Positions 30,902-41,765 of a stretch of DNA of 41,765 bases are shown piece by piece. Location: assembly GCA_015350385.1 (NCBI GenBank), contig WNKI01000001.1:8889848-8931612 (forward strand), written 5' to 3'. This DNA is from Aculops lycopersici. Taxonomy: Eukaryota > Arthropoda > Arachnida > Trombidiformes > Eriophyidae. Each line of letters starts with the position of its first letter. Position 1 is the first letter of the stretch. Below the pieces are notes generated by a model. That model did not search any database and was not told the DNA's origin. It was given only the letters and a program-made list of their open reading frames with translations. A program made the position numbers and the translations under genes.

Positions 30902-32133
30902 ATGCATTCAATTAGCAAAAAGTCAAGCTCCTTCAAGACACTAACTAGAAGATCACAAAATATGGCGAAAGAGCACCAGCAGCAGCAGCAAGTTGAGAGC
31001 GACAGTCCAAGTTGTAGCCCGGAAGTTGGTGATGATGTAATTGATTCAGATTACGAAGACAACAACAACCACAAATTCGACAACGACGACGAGCACCAAG
31101 ATGTTGACGTGATGAGCTCACCTCCGCCTCAAATGCAGGTTAAAAATGAGGAATCAAACGAAATTAATAGACCGTTTAACACAGCGAGACCAATGAAACG
31201 TCGCAAGTCCAGCTCACCTGACCGCGACCACCGTGCAGGTGTCAACAATCAAGCGGGAGCAGCGACAGGCGACAGCGATTGGGCTCCACGAATCAAGCGA
31301 GAGGCAAACAAGTTGAACTTTTCCATCGAGTCCATCATGCAATCAGTTAACCAAAGCTCGTCTTCGGTTGTCGCAAACCAGCTACAACAACAGACTCAAT
31401 TACAACACCAACTCCTACAGCAGCAGCAACACCAAGCGACCATCAATCCCTCGTATCCGGCCAACTTTCCGCCAGGTCTAAGCGGCTACTTACAGATACA
31501 AACTTCTGCGGCGGCAACGGCTGCATTGGCGGCAGCGGCGGCCGCTACAGCAACACCTATGGGCCAGCAGCAGCAGCAGCGTCAACAATCGATGGCCTCG
31601 CCAAGTTTCTTACCTTCGCACCAAAATCATCGCTTGAATCACCACCAGCAACACCACCACCAGCAACATCCACAGGTGGTCATGGCCGATCTGTCGCCAA
31701 GGCAAGCTTCAAATGCCAACTGCAACAATAATAATACCACGGCAGACTCCCCCTCTTCCGCCTACTCGCCGGCGCCAAGCTCCAGCTCGTCGAGCCAATC
31801 GTCGCCAGCTCCCTCGATTGGAAGTGGCACGCAAAGTATTGATAAGTCAACTTTGATTACATCAACCAACGAGTCGGCAAGCAACCAGTCGTCTCAAGCT
31901 CAAAACAACAACAACAACAACAGCAACCAAACGACAACAAATTGCAATGGCAAGACCACCAAGTCAAGTGGCTCAAAGTCTAGTCGCCAATCTGGCTCAA
32001 CCAACCACCTGCTTAGGCAACAGATTTGCACCGATCCCCGGCTGGCGCCGTTCGAGTGTCACCTGGATAATCTAGATCTCTGGCACAGATTTCACCCGCT
32101 CGACACCGAGATGATTATCACAAAACAGGGAAG
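30902..32133 (+). CDS. Tbx20: T-box transcription factor, first coding exon (Tbx20/H15-midline type)
   Basis: This exon encodes residues 1-410 plus two bases of codon 411. In arthropods, H15/midline proteins pattern ventral appendage fate, heart and nervous system as nuclear DNA-binding regulators. The N-terminal part is low-complexity (poly-Gln, His, Asn, Ser and Ala tracts) with a basic MKRRKSSSP segment, likely nuclear-localising, and an IKRE sumoylation-type motif. An eh1-like repressor motif FSIESIM (140-146) matches the FSIxxIM motif near the N-terminus of Tbx20 proteins and implies Groucho binding. The T-box begins at about residue 386 (CHLDNLDLWHRFHPLDTEM). The ATG at 30902 is the first Met; a TTG upstream at 30887 is not used. 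The exon ends AAG|GTAAGT, a strong donor in phase 2. Confidence 0.9.
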
Positions 32134-32875
32134 GTAAGTTTCTTCATTTATTATCTTTATGGTCTTTGTTTGTTTCTGTTGCCTCATCGCCCTTCAGTCG
32201 TTTTAATTTTTCATTCTCAGAGTCGAGAGAGAAGTTGATGGATGAACCTGGAAATCGATGAGCCCCCAAGAGCAAACAAACCTATCGCTCTTTTGAATTG
32301 ACTTGAATTGACTTAAATGCAAACAAACTCGCCCCCAATTCAGTATCGTGCTAGTTGAAGCGCATTCAATTGTGTGCTCGTTGCATTCAAAAAGTCGTCG
32401 TGTGTCGACAGTAACTACAACACTGACATTGGAGTTCATTGTTGCTCTCTCTCTCCCGTCGATAAACTAGTACTCAAGTGGCCATCTTCTGATTCCAACC
32501 CTCAATTGACTCGACAATTTTGAGTGAGAACAACACCAGAGCGAGTGCGAGAAAAATCAATTGTTGCCACTCGACAGAATCTCTCAAATGGTTACTCCTC
32601 TCAAAGAGGAGGAGTAAAATAAATAAGTAACAGCGATCAAGTGAGCAAGCGAGCCACTGGGGGCTAGTCGATCGATTTCGACTGATTCAATTGTCGCGCT
32701 GCGGTGGCACTCGAGGCCATTGAGTGTCTTGGTTGGGTTATTGCTCATTTTAAAGCAGAGTTTCAACGGCGAGAGCAAGAGGAAGTGGCACTGAAAAGAG
32801 CAAATTCTTCTCCTTGCTCAGATTTATTGGCTTCCATTTTAAACTAGGAAATTTTCTGCCTGACCATTTGGGATG

Positions 32876-35800
32876 CTGCTCACTTCATTCCACTATATGC
32901 TTCACCAGATCAGCTGACTTGAGTTCATTGATATATGATGCTGGAATCCGCAGATTGTTTTTTGTCGCCATGCGGTCGTCACGTCGCCCTCCGATGCCAG
33001 CTCACAGTCAACTGGCGCTGATAACTCGCAAGCAGAAGACTTGTTAGCAATGAATGCCAAACTTCAAATTCAACAGTTGGTTTTTTGTTCGATGCGGTTT
33101 AGTTTGGGCGTGTGCAATACCAACCCGCCAGAAAACAAGAACAAAACCTGAACCAGTTCACAGTTGGAGGCGTCCAACTGCGAATAATGAACAACAACAA
33201 CTCCAAGTTGCTTGGTCACACTGGCCAACAGTCAACTCAGGCCTAACTAAGCGGCAAGTAAGTGAGCAACTGACTGTTTCAAGCCACTCGCTCGGAATCA
33301 ATTGAATTCAATTCAATGAACTCCGCTCCTTATTGACTGCCAGCCAGCCACTCGCCCGGTGAAGCTAATGAAAACTTTCAAAACTCATGGCAGAGGCCAA
33401 TTTCACGGACCCTCAGCTCGGCGACGAGTTGCCGCTGCTGTTAATGCGACTTTCGAGTGGCCCATTGAGTTCCTCGAGTGGCTCCATTGTGTCGTTGCTG
33501 CTGTTGCTCATAACCCACCGAGTGGTTTTAGGTTTGCGTCTGACTGCTCATGTCGTTAGTCTTTTCTCTCGCCCCAAACGTCAAAAAGACTAACAACAAC
33601 CAAATGGACATCGACAACAAGCCTCGTGAATTGATTGATGTAAATCACACCAGCAACCAGTGGACTTGAGTACATAGGCAACAGAAGTATTTCGCAAATT
33701 TTCGCCTCCGCTCATTTGCTTGCTCGTTGGCAGTCGGGATCGTCGCCTGCGACGATAGAATCCGGAGCCATCAGTTTTTGCTCTCGTTGCTATCATTGTT
33801 GTTGTATATTTGAGATATTAGTTGCTCAAGTCGAGCAGGAGGAAGAGAGAGAGAGAGAGAGAAGGAGGAAGTTGCTCTTTTCATTGGCCCACTAGATGCA
33901 GTCATTTTAAGTGAAGCCTCCTCTCATTGACTAGCCTCATATGACTATAACCAACAAACAATCTGTTGCTCATCTCGCCTTCGGCCAGCAGACCAGTCGT
34001 CCTCGTCGATAGGAAAAAGTGGGCAACGAGAAAGAGAGCAGCGAAACAATCAGCATAACAGCGATAGGCGAGGGGATTAAGTCAGATGGTTTGCATGTCG
34101 CTGTTGGCTGGCTAACGCCAAAACCGGACGCAAACCACGAGAGTCAATCAATCTTCGTTCCCGTTCTCCCATTGACTTGCTCGTTGATTTCATTTTCCTT
34201 TAGTTCGTTTCATCTGGTTAGTTGTCGCTGCTTGCTAAGTGTATCCAGTTGCGCTGTAACTAGCCAACTGGCAGCTTGAACTAATAGACTTCCAAAGTGA
34301 GCAGCAACCACCACTGCAAGTTAGCAAGCGAGCAGGGCAAACGGACGCGTTTATCGCCTGCAAGTTGGCCGTTTTCTGCTCCTTCTCTCTCTCCCTCTCC
34401 CGCGAACCGATCTTTTGTTTGCTCACCCACCAAACACTAACCACCAACCACCGAAGCCAATAACCGAGTTAACTGGCAGCTCATTGAGAATTGATTCGTT
34501 TTGCACAAATTGTCACGTCCTCACGCTCGCGAGTTCCGCTGGCTTTTGGCCCACTATATGGTGGGCCGGTTGGCAGCAAAAACATGAGTTTGTATACTGT
34601 GGCGCAACAACAACAAAACATTGCGTGCTCACGTTGCTCACCTATAGTTTGCAAAAATTATTGCGCTTGTCGTGTGGAGTTGAGACTAAATGTTGCGCAC
34701 CAAACGTGTAGTCGAGCGGTTGGGGTTCACGCTCACTTGAGACTCAATCGCTGGCGAGAGCCAAAATACCAAGAAACACACACGCAAGTGTCAGCTCACT
34801 TGCAAAGAGCAACTTTTGTTAATGTGTCAAAAGATGACACTTACATTTGCTCGCGAGCAAGCTACTGAAAGCAACTCGAACGCTCACATCAAAAGCGCAA
34901 CTCTCAACTCAACTCGCGCCCAGAAAAGTTGAAATGTTTGTGTTGTTATTGTTGTAACGATCGCGACAACCAAGTGAACAAAGTGAGCAGCCAACGTGCG
35001 CCTTAAGTTGACGTAACGGAAAAAGGCAAGCGACCAAACTGGCGAGTGTCGTTGAAACCACAACACGTCAAAAGTTACGCGTCGCAAAAGTTGCAGGCTC
35101 CTATAAGCCGGTCGGCCGAGCGAATGGTCGCTTGATGAGCAGTCACCCGCCAGCACCAATCGAGTCTAGTGGATTGGACGGCCAACTTTGGAAGGCGCGA
35201 CAATATTAATGCTGCTGCTCACTTCAATCCAATCCACTCGTTTACCTGTCAACTTTTAGGAAGTGAGAAAACCGCACTTTTCGCTTTACGAATGTGGCTC
35301 GCACACACACACAATTCACACAAGTGAGCAGCGAGTCGTCGTGTGACATAAGCCGAAGGCGAAGGCGGAGCCAAAAGAGCAGCAATTTTTCTCGCGCATT
35401 CGCTCGTTCACTTGGCCAAAGTGTCAACTCGAGCACAAATTCAACTGACTCGCTCGCTCGCTCGCGTTGCCTTGCCTTGCGTGTGTCGCTCCCGTTGCCA
35501 GCTCACTTGTGTCATAATTTAGTGAGCGTTAAATTATGCACAAGAGAGCAACAACCAAAGGCAACTCGCAGGAGCAGAACTCGATTTGTGCGTGTCGATG
35601 TCAACGAGAGGAAAATGCAAAGCGGATAAGTCTGCACCGGAAACTCGGCCGGCCGCCTATATGTTCGATCGGTGGACTCGAGTTGCATCATCATCAGAAG
35701 CATGAGCAGTCGCCTTAGTGGCAGCTGGCTGCACAATGACTCTTTTTGCTCTTTTTGAGCAACAACAGTGGCAGTTTCAAAGAGGCAAGCGGCTAATGAA

Positions 35801-37110
35801 CGCATTAGGCGCCCAAGTTGCTCGTGATAGTGAGCGGTTGGTGGTGGAACAGCGACGGCGACAAAAACAAGCCAACTGGAATGTAATCTCGTCGCAATGC
35901 TTCGCTTTGGTGGTGGCAGTCGTGGTGGTGGGCCAAGTGAGCAGTGAGACCAAACATACGATGAGCTCACGCCATAGGAAATAGGAGAGTTGCGACAATT
36001 TTTGGCCTTTTAATTAATATATCGCTCTTCTCTAACGACTGGCTAGCCGTCGTGGCGCGCAACTAGCAACAAAAAGGCAGAGAAGCGCGGCGATCTAAGC
36101 GCCCGATAAGCAACGAGGGAGCTTATCTATGTTCTAGCTCTTGGCTTCAGTTTATTTGCCACATACATGAGAGCATTCTAGTAAACTAGCCTCTCTTCCA
36201 TGACACAGTCTATCAAGCAAACTGGGCAGCCGTCGAGTTGAAGCGTGAAATTTGTGCCCTAGGTGGTCGAGTTGTCTGTCTGTTTGTCTCTCTGTCGTCT
36301 GCGAGTTCGCTGATATCAAGTGACTACAAACGGATCCGCGGAAAGGAGAAGTTCATTGTTGTCGCGGACTGCTCACTTTTGTCAACTTCCGCCGCCACAA
36401 TTCAGCCACAGCTTAAAATGGCTGCCATTCTGTGGCCACTCGTCATGTTTTGCCTCTCACTTTAGAGAAGCTTCCGAAAGAGAAACGGATACTTCTGTTG
36501 CGTGTGGTCTTCGCCAATTCCATCAGACTCATCTACTTGCTCATAGTCGTCAAGTCGTCGCTTTCACAACAAAATTTATTTCAATTTAAACTCCAAATTT
36601 GACTTGTCGCGCGAGTGCGCCCATTAAAGTGGCCAGCCACCGAAATGGTTGTTGGCCCACTTCAATTCACTCCGTTAAAATAGAATCCAAAGCGCTAAAT
36701 AGACTCCCTATCACTATCAACTCCTCAGATCTGGTGTACTGAATCGTCGAAGGCTACAATAATATAATTTTACCTGCTTGCAGTTTGCTAAACAAACTCG
36801 AAACTTGCCATCAAAGCGGCAAACTCATCACTTAAAATGCTCGTTCGCTCGCTCGCTCGCTAGTTGATCTAATTCGACGCCAGGTATAAGGAAATATTTT
36901 ATTGCTACCACCGAGCGAGCGAATGGAGCAGATTAGCGGTCGCGATAAGTGCTCAGCATTCACGTGCTGCTCCCTTGACTTTACCTGTGCAAACAGTCAG
37001 TTGGGTCAATGAGTCGAGGAGAAAGAGCAGCAAATAGTGTAAATTGAATTAGCTGCTTCGCTTCCACTGCTCGTGTCTAGCGACGACTCGTTAGCGATCC
37101 AAGTGAGCAG
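32876..37110. promoter_or_regulatory. Cluster of recurrent AAGTGAGCAG motifs in the T-box intron
   Basis: Exact copies here start at 32876 (minus), 34295, 34981, 35215 (minus), 35322, 35935, 36369 (minus) and 37101. Two more lie upstream at 24391 and 24616. Near-matches occur at 30620 and 30711. Flanking bases are not conserved beyond a preference for C before and C after the motif. No factor is assigned. Confidence 0.55.
33846..33863 (+). repeat. (GA)n microsatellite
   Basis: Pure GA run in the T-box intron. A similar one lies at about 23933-23949. Confidence 0.85.
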
Positions 37111-39482
37111 CGGTCGGCGCATTCCCTCGTGACCATCGTAGTTGCTCATGGATGATGACGTCGTTATTATTTGCTCGGCGCTCGTTTAGTTGGTGCGAAC
37201 AACATGACGACTGGAGGATAAAAAGAGACAATCGGATTCGAGGGGCAAAGTGGCCGCGAGTTGAAGGTAAAATTGTGTGAGCAACGGGGCAGTCTAATGG
37301 AGTCCTCCTGGTGTATGAAAGAGCGAATGAGTGGTGGTTTTAGCAAATGATAAGTTTAGAGTGATTTAGGTTAAATCAGATTATCCGCCTGCATACCTGA
37401 ATGGATTTTAAATGGCTGCGGCGATCGCGTTAGAGATTGCCGCTCAGTTGCTTGCCTCTCAGGTAAGCAAATGAGTAAAGTGCATCGTCGTTCCCGTCGA
37501 CGACGATCAAAACTTGGCCAGGCTTAGTGAACGACGAATGGCTTTTAGACAAATTGGAATGCCATTGAGAAGAAGGAGCTCCATTGGATTGGATGGATGT
37601 TTTTGGATGGAGAGTTTTACAGGTAAACAGAGGAAAAAACGTCGACAGCGGCGGAGGCTAGAATATCACTAGTGTATTAGTTTATCGCCACCGACTCAAG
37701 GACTTGAAGACAGTCAAATTTCAATTAGCCTGAATTTTAATTCACTCATTCGTCGTCGTCTTGGTCTTGGTATAAGTTGTTACCTTTATTTGCTCACAAC
37801 TAGCAAGTCGTTTGCTAGTTAACAAGCTCGCCGAGTCTTTGCGCCGACAACTATAAGCCTCGCCGCTTGTGTTTCTCTTGGGCTTGCTGCTGTTCCTATT
37901 GCCGTTGCGCAATGGTATCAAGAGCTAAAGCAAAGCTACCTGTATCTGAGACGCCGACGACGACGCCGACGAGTTTATCTCAGCCTGAAAAAGGGCCACC
38001 TGATGATTCCATCGTTATCTCTCATCCTCGCCCGCTTCAGTTGCCGTAGTGGTCGCCGTCGTCGTGGTCGCTGTCAGGTAAGGCAGCCGCCACATTCATT
38101 CACCTGCAGGTACAAGTTGCCAGCTGAGCTACATGGCAAAATCAAAACAAACGCATCGCCACTCTCATGTTTGTGTATTTCTCGTCATCGTCGTTGCTCA
38201 AGTTGCTCACACGAATGCGATTATCTGTCGCTATTACTACTGCCAGCAGTTAATTTTTGCCCGCTCGCCGACTTTCTCACTACCTTCTAGCAAAAATGAG
38301 CTAGATAATAATTAAAGAGTTGAAGTTATAATCTGGGCGAGAATTTGCCAGTACCAGTGAGCGACGGCGACGACGACGACGGAGTCAAGTAGCAACAACA
38401 ACGAGAGGAATGAATGAGCATAGAGTTGAATTACCTGTTGGCCGAGCCAAGTTGCAGTTGCTCACGATGATGATAATGATGATGATGATTGAGCGAGAGC
38501 AGAAAACTCAGATAAACGCGCGCTTAATGAAACTGCTAGATGAGCAATCAGCTCACTGCAAGTTACACGCGCGTCAATCTTGATTCCAGAGGTACAGTTG
38601 AGCCCTTGGACTAGAATCAGCTAACGCGTCGCCAAATCAACACCAAAACTTGCGAGCACAACAATAGTAGTGACGTCGCGACTAGCGAGTTGCAGTTAGA
38701 TTAAACGATGATCACTTGCCACTAGCTTCCTGTTGATGGAATTCTCAAAAGTCGTTCCACTTTTGCGCAGGCAGCTCATTAAGTTGCACAGCTAAACGTA
38801 AACTATTGTTGCTGCTCTTGTCTACTGATTGCTCACCAGGTTAATTGACTAAAAGAGTTCGAGTTATTCTCTAAACTCAGCGAGTTCGACTAGCGCCTCC
38901 TCTTCTTCTTCTGTTTCCAGTGGCTAGCTGACTGAACATAATGCAGGCACAAGGGCGAGAATGATAATGAGCAACGAGGATCGCTGTTAGTTGCGAGCAA
39001 CCATCTAAATAAGCTGCCGGCACTCGAACTCATTATCTCCTCTGCCACTTTTCTCCAACCCAATGGAGGCGCCGATTTGCGCTTGTCGTCGTTGCCATCG
39101 TCATTCTTCAAGCTGCTCGTTTGTTTGTAGCTCCTCGGGTTCCTAGTATCTTTTTGAGCTCAACTCAGGAGGAAATTATCTCCTCGAAGGGCCACTTTGC
39201 CCTTTTGGACTCGCTAATTTGTGATGCCAAATTGTTGTCTTTGTGAATTCCTGTACCTCCTCCTGCCTGATTGCTGTTGTTCTTTTTCCTACTGCCCGCG
39301 GGGTTCAAGTTTCCCTCTCCATTCAGCGAGCTTAGCGTTGAATGCTTGCTGACTCTTATAGGTGCGAACTAAACGAAAAACGAGAAAAGTAAATAAAACA
39401 AACGATTAACCTTAATTCTTTTTATAATCACTGCTTCATCCCGAAAATAAACGACACGCCTACTCGCAAAAACCACCACCAG

Positions 39483-39783
39483 ACGCATGTTCCCGCCAGT
39501 TAGAGTTACATTCTCAATGGGCGCTGGTGCCGAGATATTGAGTCAACTAAACCCCAGGGACAAGTACCAAGTTTTAATGGACATACTACCCTATGACAAT
39601 AAGCGCTACAGGTACGCCTATCACAAGAGCTCATGGCAGCAAGCAGGCAAAGCTGATCCACCGTCGCCCACAAAATTGTTCCTCCATCCAGATGGACCAT
39701 TCACATTGGAGCAATTAAAGCGACAGGTGATTTCTTTTGAGAAGATCAAGCTTACAAACAATGATGCAAACAAACACGGATAT
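39483..39783 (+). CDS. Tbx20: T-box transcription factor, second coding exon
   Basis: This exon encodes residues 411-511, the middle of the DNA-binding T-box. Sequence marks of Tbx20/H15-midline are the DNKRYRYAYH-SSW stretch, AGKADPP, HPDGPFTLEQL and SFEKIKLTNN. The loop after the first strand (VRVTFS) carries about nine extra residues (MGAGAEILS) not found in Tbx20 of other animals as I know them. The donor TAT|GTAAGTA at 39784 follows the HGY codons in phase 0, where other T-box genes also have an intron before IILNSMHKYQ. That next block is not in the window, so the gene is incomplete here. Confidence 0.92.
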
Positions 39784-41734
39784 GTAAGTATATTAATTTT
39801 TTACATACATATATTTTAATTATACACTCATATAGGATCATATTTCCTTTCATAATCTCGCTCATACGATCTCATCTCTTGCGAATGGTCACTTGTGTGT
39901 GACACACACGCAGCATCTTTCTTAATGATGCCGAAATCTTTAGAGGTGACAGGAACACGATGTTCTTTCGGAAAATGGAAAACTCGCCGCCTCTTATCTA
40001 GATATTCAATCACAACTCGCGTCACTCGCAATAATAATCTAGTCTCGTGATCTAGAATCTAGAGCATAATTGTCTAGCTTATTATTGTTTTCGTGTTTCA
40101 AAACAAATGGACTTTTCGCATGTTAAACACAAGTGGAAACTGAATATCAAAAAGATCGATCTCTTACTCTGTTATGGTGGATTTTAGTCGATGTTTTAGT
40201 CAAGTAACTAACAACAAATTGACACGTCGTCGCCACCATCCGAGATATGCACGCAGTCTATTTGCTACACTCTTTGTTGAGGCGCCGCTTGTTGCCCGTG
40301 TGATTATTTTTCAGTCTATTTAGGTTTCTCTTCGCGAAAAAATAGATCAGAGCAAGGTAAAGCAGCGATAGAACGGTAGGGCGAAAAAGAATGTTTTGTC
40401 TTTGATAAAATCAACAAGTTGCGCGCAGCAACCTGAAAAGAGCAGCCAAACTCGTCAACCTGTTTCTCGGCCAAGTTTACCTGTCTACTTGGCATAATCA
40501 ACGTCATCAGCTGACGACCACGACTAGGCAAGAAATTTGAACTTCATTGTGTGACTAGCAAAAAATAACAACAGCTACCTGTACTCCTCCATTGTTATCC
40601 TCGTCCTCATCGTCGTGGTCTTTGCCGAGACTACTGATTGCATCGAGTCACGAAGGTTCCATTTCCCGACGCCCGGTAACCTGTTGCCTGAGATGCGGCG
40701 ATTGTTGGTGGGTATCGCCCAGTTACAAGCAAAACTAGTAGACGAAAAAGAGATAAGAGAGAAGCATGTGGCTCGCGTGTTTCTCGCCTTAACGCGCATT
40801 TGCGCAGGTCGACACTTGTTGCTGTGGCGGACTCACACCTGAGGAAAGAAAATTTGCATACAAGCTGATGTTGCGTCATACAAGTGTTAAGTTTAAAAAT
40901 TTTTTAGCGCATCATTTTTTCTGCTTCCAATTCGACGCTTCGAAGACAACAAGTGGCGGTAGTGGCTATGATTTTACGCGGCGGCACAGCAACAGGTGCC
41001 GGCTGCGCCGCCTGCGTGTCATTTCAACGGCCAGATTAGGCGCCAGCAACCGTTCGAGTTGACCACTGAATTCCGCCACTTGAACTTGAGAAGTACATAA
41101 GTGGGAGTCTCTAAAGGTGACAGAGTGACAGCAGCAACAAGTGGCCGCGTCTCGTTGTCCAGGATTGATGCTTTAGTTGCACGCCACCGCTACCTCTCTG
41201 CTGGTCGCTCACCTGAGCTGCAGTCGCAGCCGCCACCTCCGAGTCTAACAGCAGCAGCAACGGCGGCGGCGGCAGCAATAGTATTCAGGTAAACTCATCA
41301 GCAAATGAACGAGCAGAAGTCGGGACTCATTTGTAGCGCTTCGTTACGAGAGCGAAGCTCTAGAGACAACAGAAACGACTATGAAATTAGCACTCGCCTG
41401 GCGACGACATGAACCTTAAACACCGCTGCCGTTGCAGTCGTCGCTGCCGAATAGCACTTAACCTAAACGATTCTCATTTACTCCAAGTTTCAGCTTTTGG
41501 ATAAAAGTTTAGTCTCGAGGAAAGAGCAAAAGAAAGCCGCACTTTTTTGCACTAAAAGAGAATCCAATTGAAAAGGGGAATCGCTGCAAATTGGCTATTG
41601 AACAAGTAGTTACCTGTTACCTGTTTCTGTTTTTCTTGCCCCAAGTAAGTCGATCGAACACGACGACTTCAAATGAGATCCTCGAGTTGCTAATGGATTC
41701 AATTAGCGCCCATTGCACTTTAGCCAGGGATCTT

Positions 41735-41765
<31 letters not shown>
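39784..41765 (+). other. Start of the next T-box intron, to window end
   Basis: No exon encoding the expected next T-box block (IILNSMHKYQPR-like) is found, so the intron extends past the window. It contains two minus-strand CCACTTGTTG motifs, several CAGGTAA boxes and a terminal (CT)n run (41741-41765) that reaches the window edge. Confidence 0.7.
41741..41765 (+). repeat. (CT)n microsatellite at window edge
   Basis: At least 12 CT units continuing to the last base, so the true length is unknown. Confidence 0.95.

Larger units (their letters stand above)
32134..39482 (+). other. Intron within the T-box domain, 7.35 kb
   Basis: The intron runs from GTAAGT at 32134 to ACCACCACCAG at 39482. 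Joining the exons restores the invariant GRRMFP of the T-box, which proves the splice sites. No coding exon is seen inside. It contains eight of the ten exact AAGTGAGCAG motifs and many CAGGTAA boxes, so it is a candidate intronic enhancer region. Confidence 0.9.

Noticed and set aside
35512..35970. 152-codon minus-strand frame in the T-box intron
   Set aside because: It is low-complexity, has no recognisable motif, and lies inside a proven intron with no splice support.

Overview
This is eukaryotic nuclear DNA from an invertebrate animal, most likely an arthropod or close relative. The evidence is a Tbx20/H15-midline type T-box gene with a GT-AG intron and runs of Gln/Asn/His/Ala, a complete LIS1 homologue, a secreted acid lipase of the insect Lip1/Lip3 kind, a Copia retrotransposon, and a mariner-type transposase remnant. 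The species cannot be named from the sequence alone.

Layout. 1-11.6 kb is a transposon-rich block. It holds inverted-repeat elements, one of them with a nested TA-flanked MITE, three 77-bp tandem monomers each carrying a TATA box, a solo LTR, and a full-length young Copia element (3081-8347, minus strand). Several diverged non-autonomous elements follow. 12.5-14.0 kb is a single-exon lipase (+). 15.5-16.8 kb is a single-exon LIS1 gene (+). 17-30.9 kb has no convincing coding exon but is rich in short recurrent motifs and microsatellites. 30.9-41.8 kb holds the first coding exon of the T-box gene, a 7.3-kb intron, the second coding exon, and the start of a further intron. The rest of that gene lies beyond the window.

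The most unusual object is the Copia element. Its two 132-bp LTRs are identical, and one uninterrupted 1637-residue reading frame fills its interior. After a normal Gag-protease-integrase-RT-RNase H order, the frame continues without a stop into about 330 residues that look like a viral envelope/fusion protein: a signal peptide, a furin-type RNKR site followed by a hydrophobic stretch, one transmembrane segment and a short tail. Its primer-binding site is complementary to the anticodon arm of tRNA-Asn, which implies copia-style priming from a tRNA half with a different tRNA. A related solo LTR lies immediately beside it and shares the same CACAC target sequence.

The second notable signal is regulatory. 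Two unrelated 10-mers, CCACTTGTTG (at least 17 exact copies) and AAGTGAGCAG (at least 10), recur around and within the T-box gene far above chance. They have different distributions and no shared flanks, as expected of transcription-factor sites. All counts were made by eye and no search was run.
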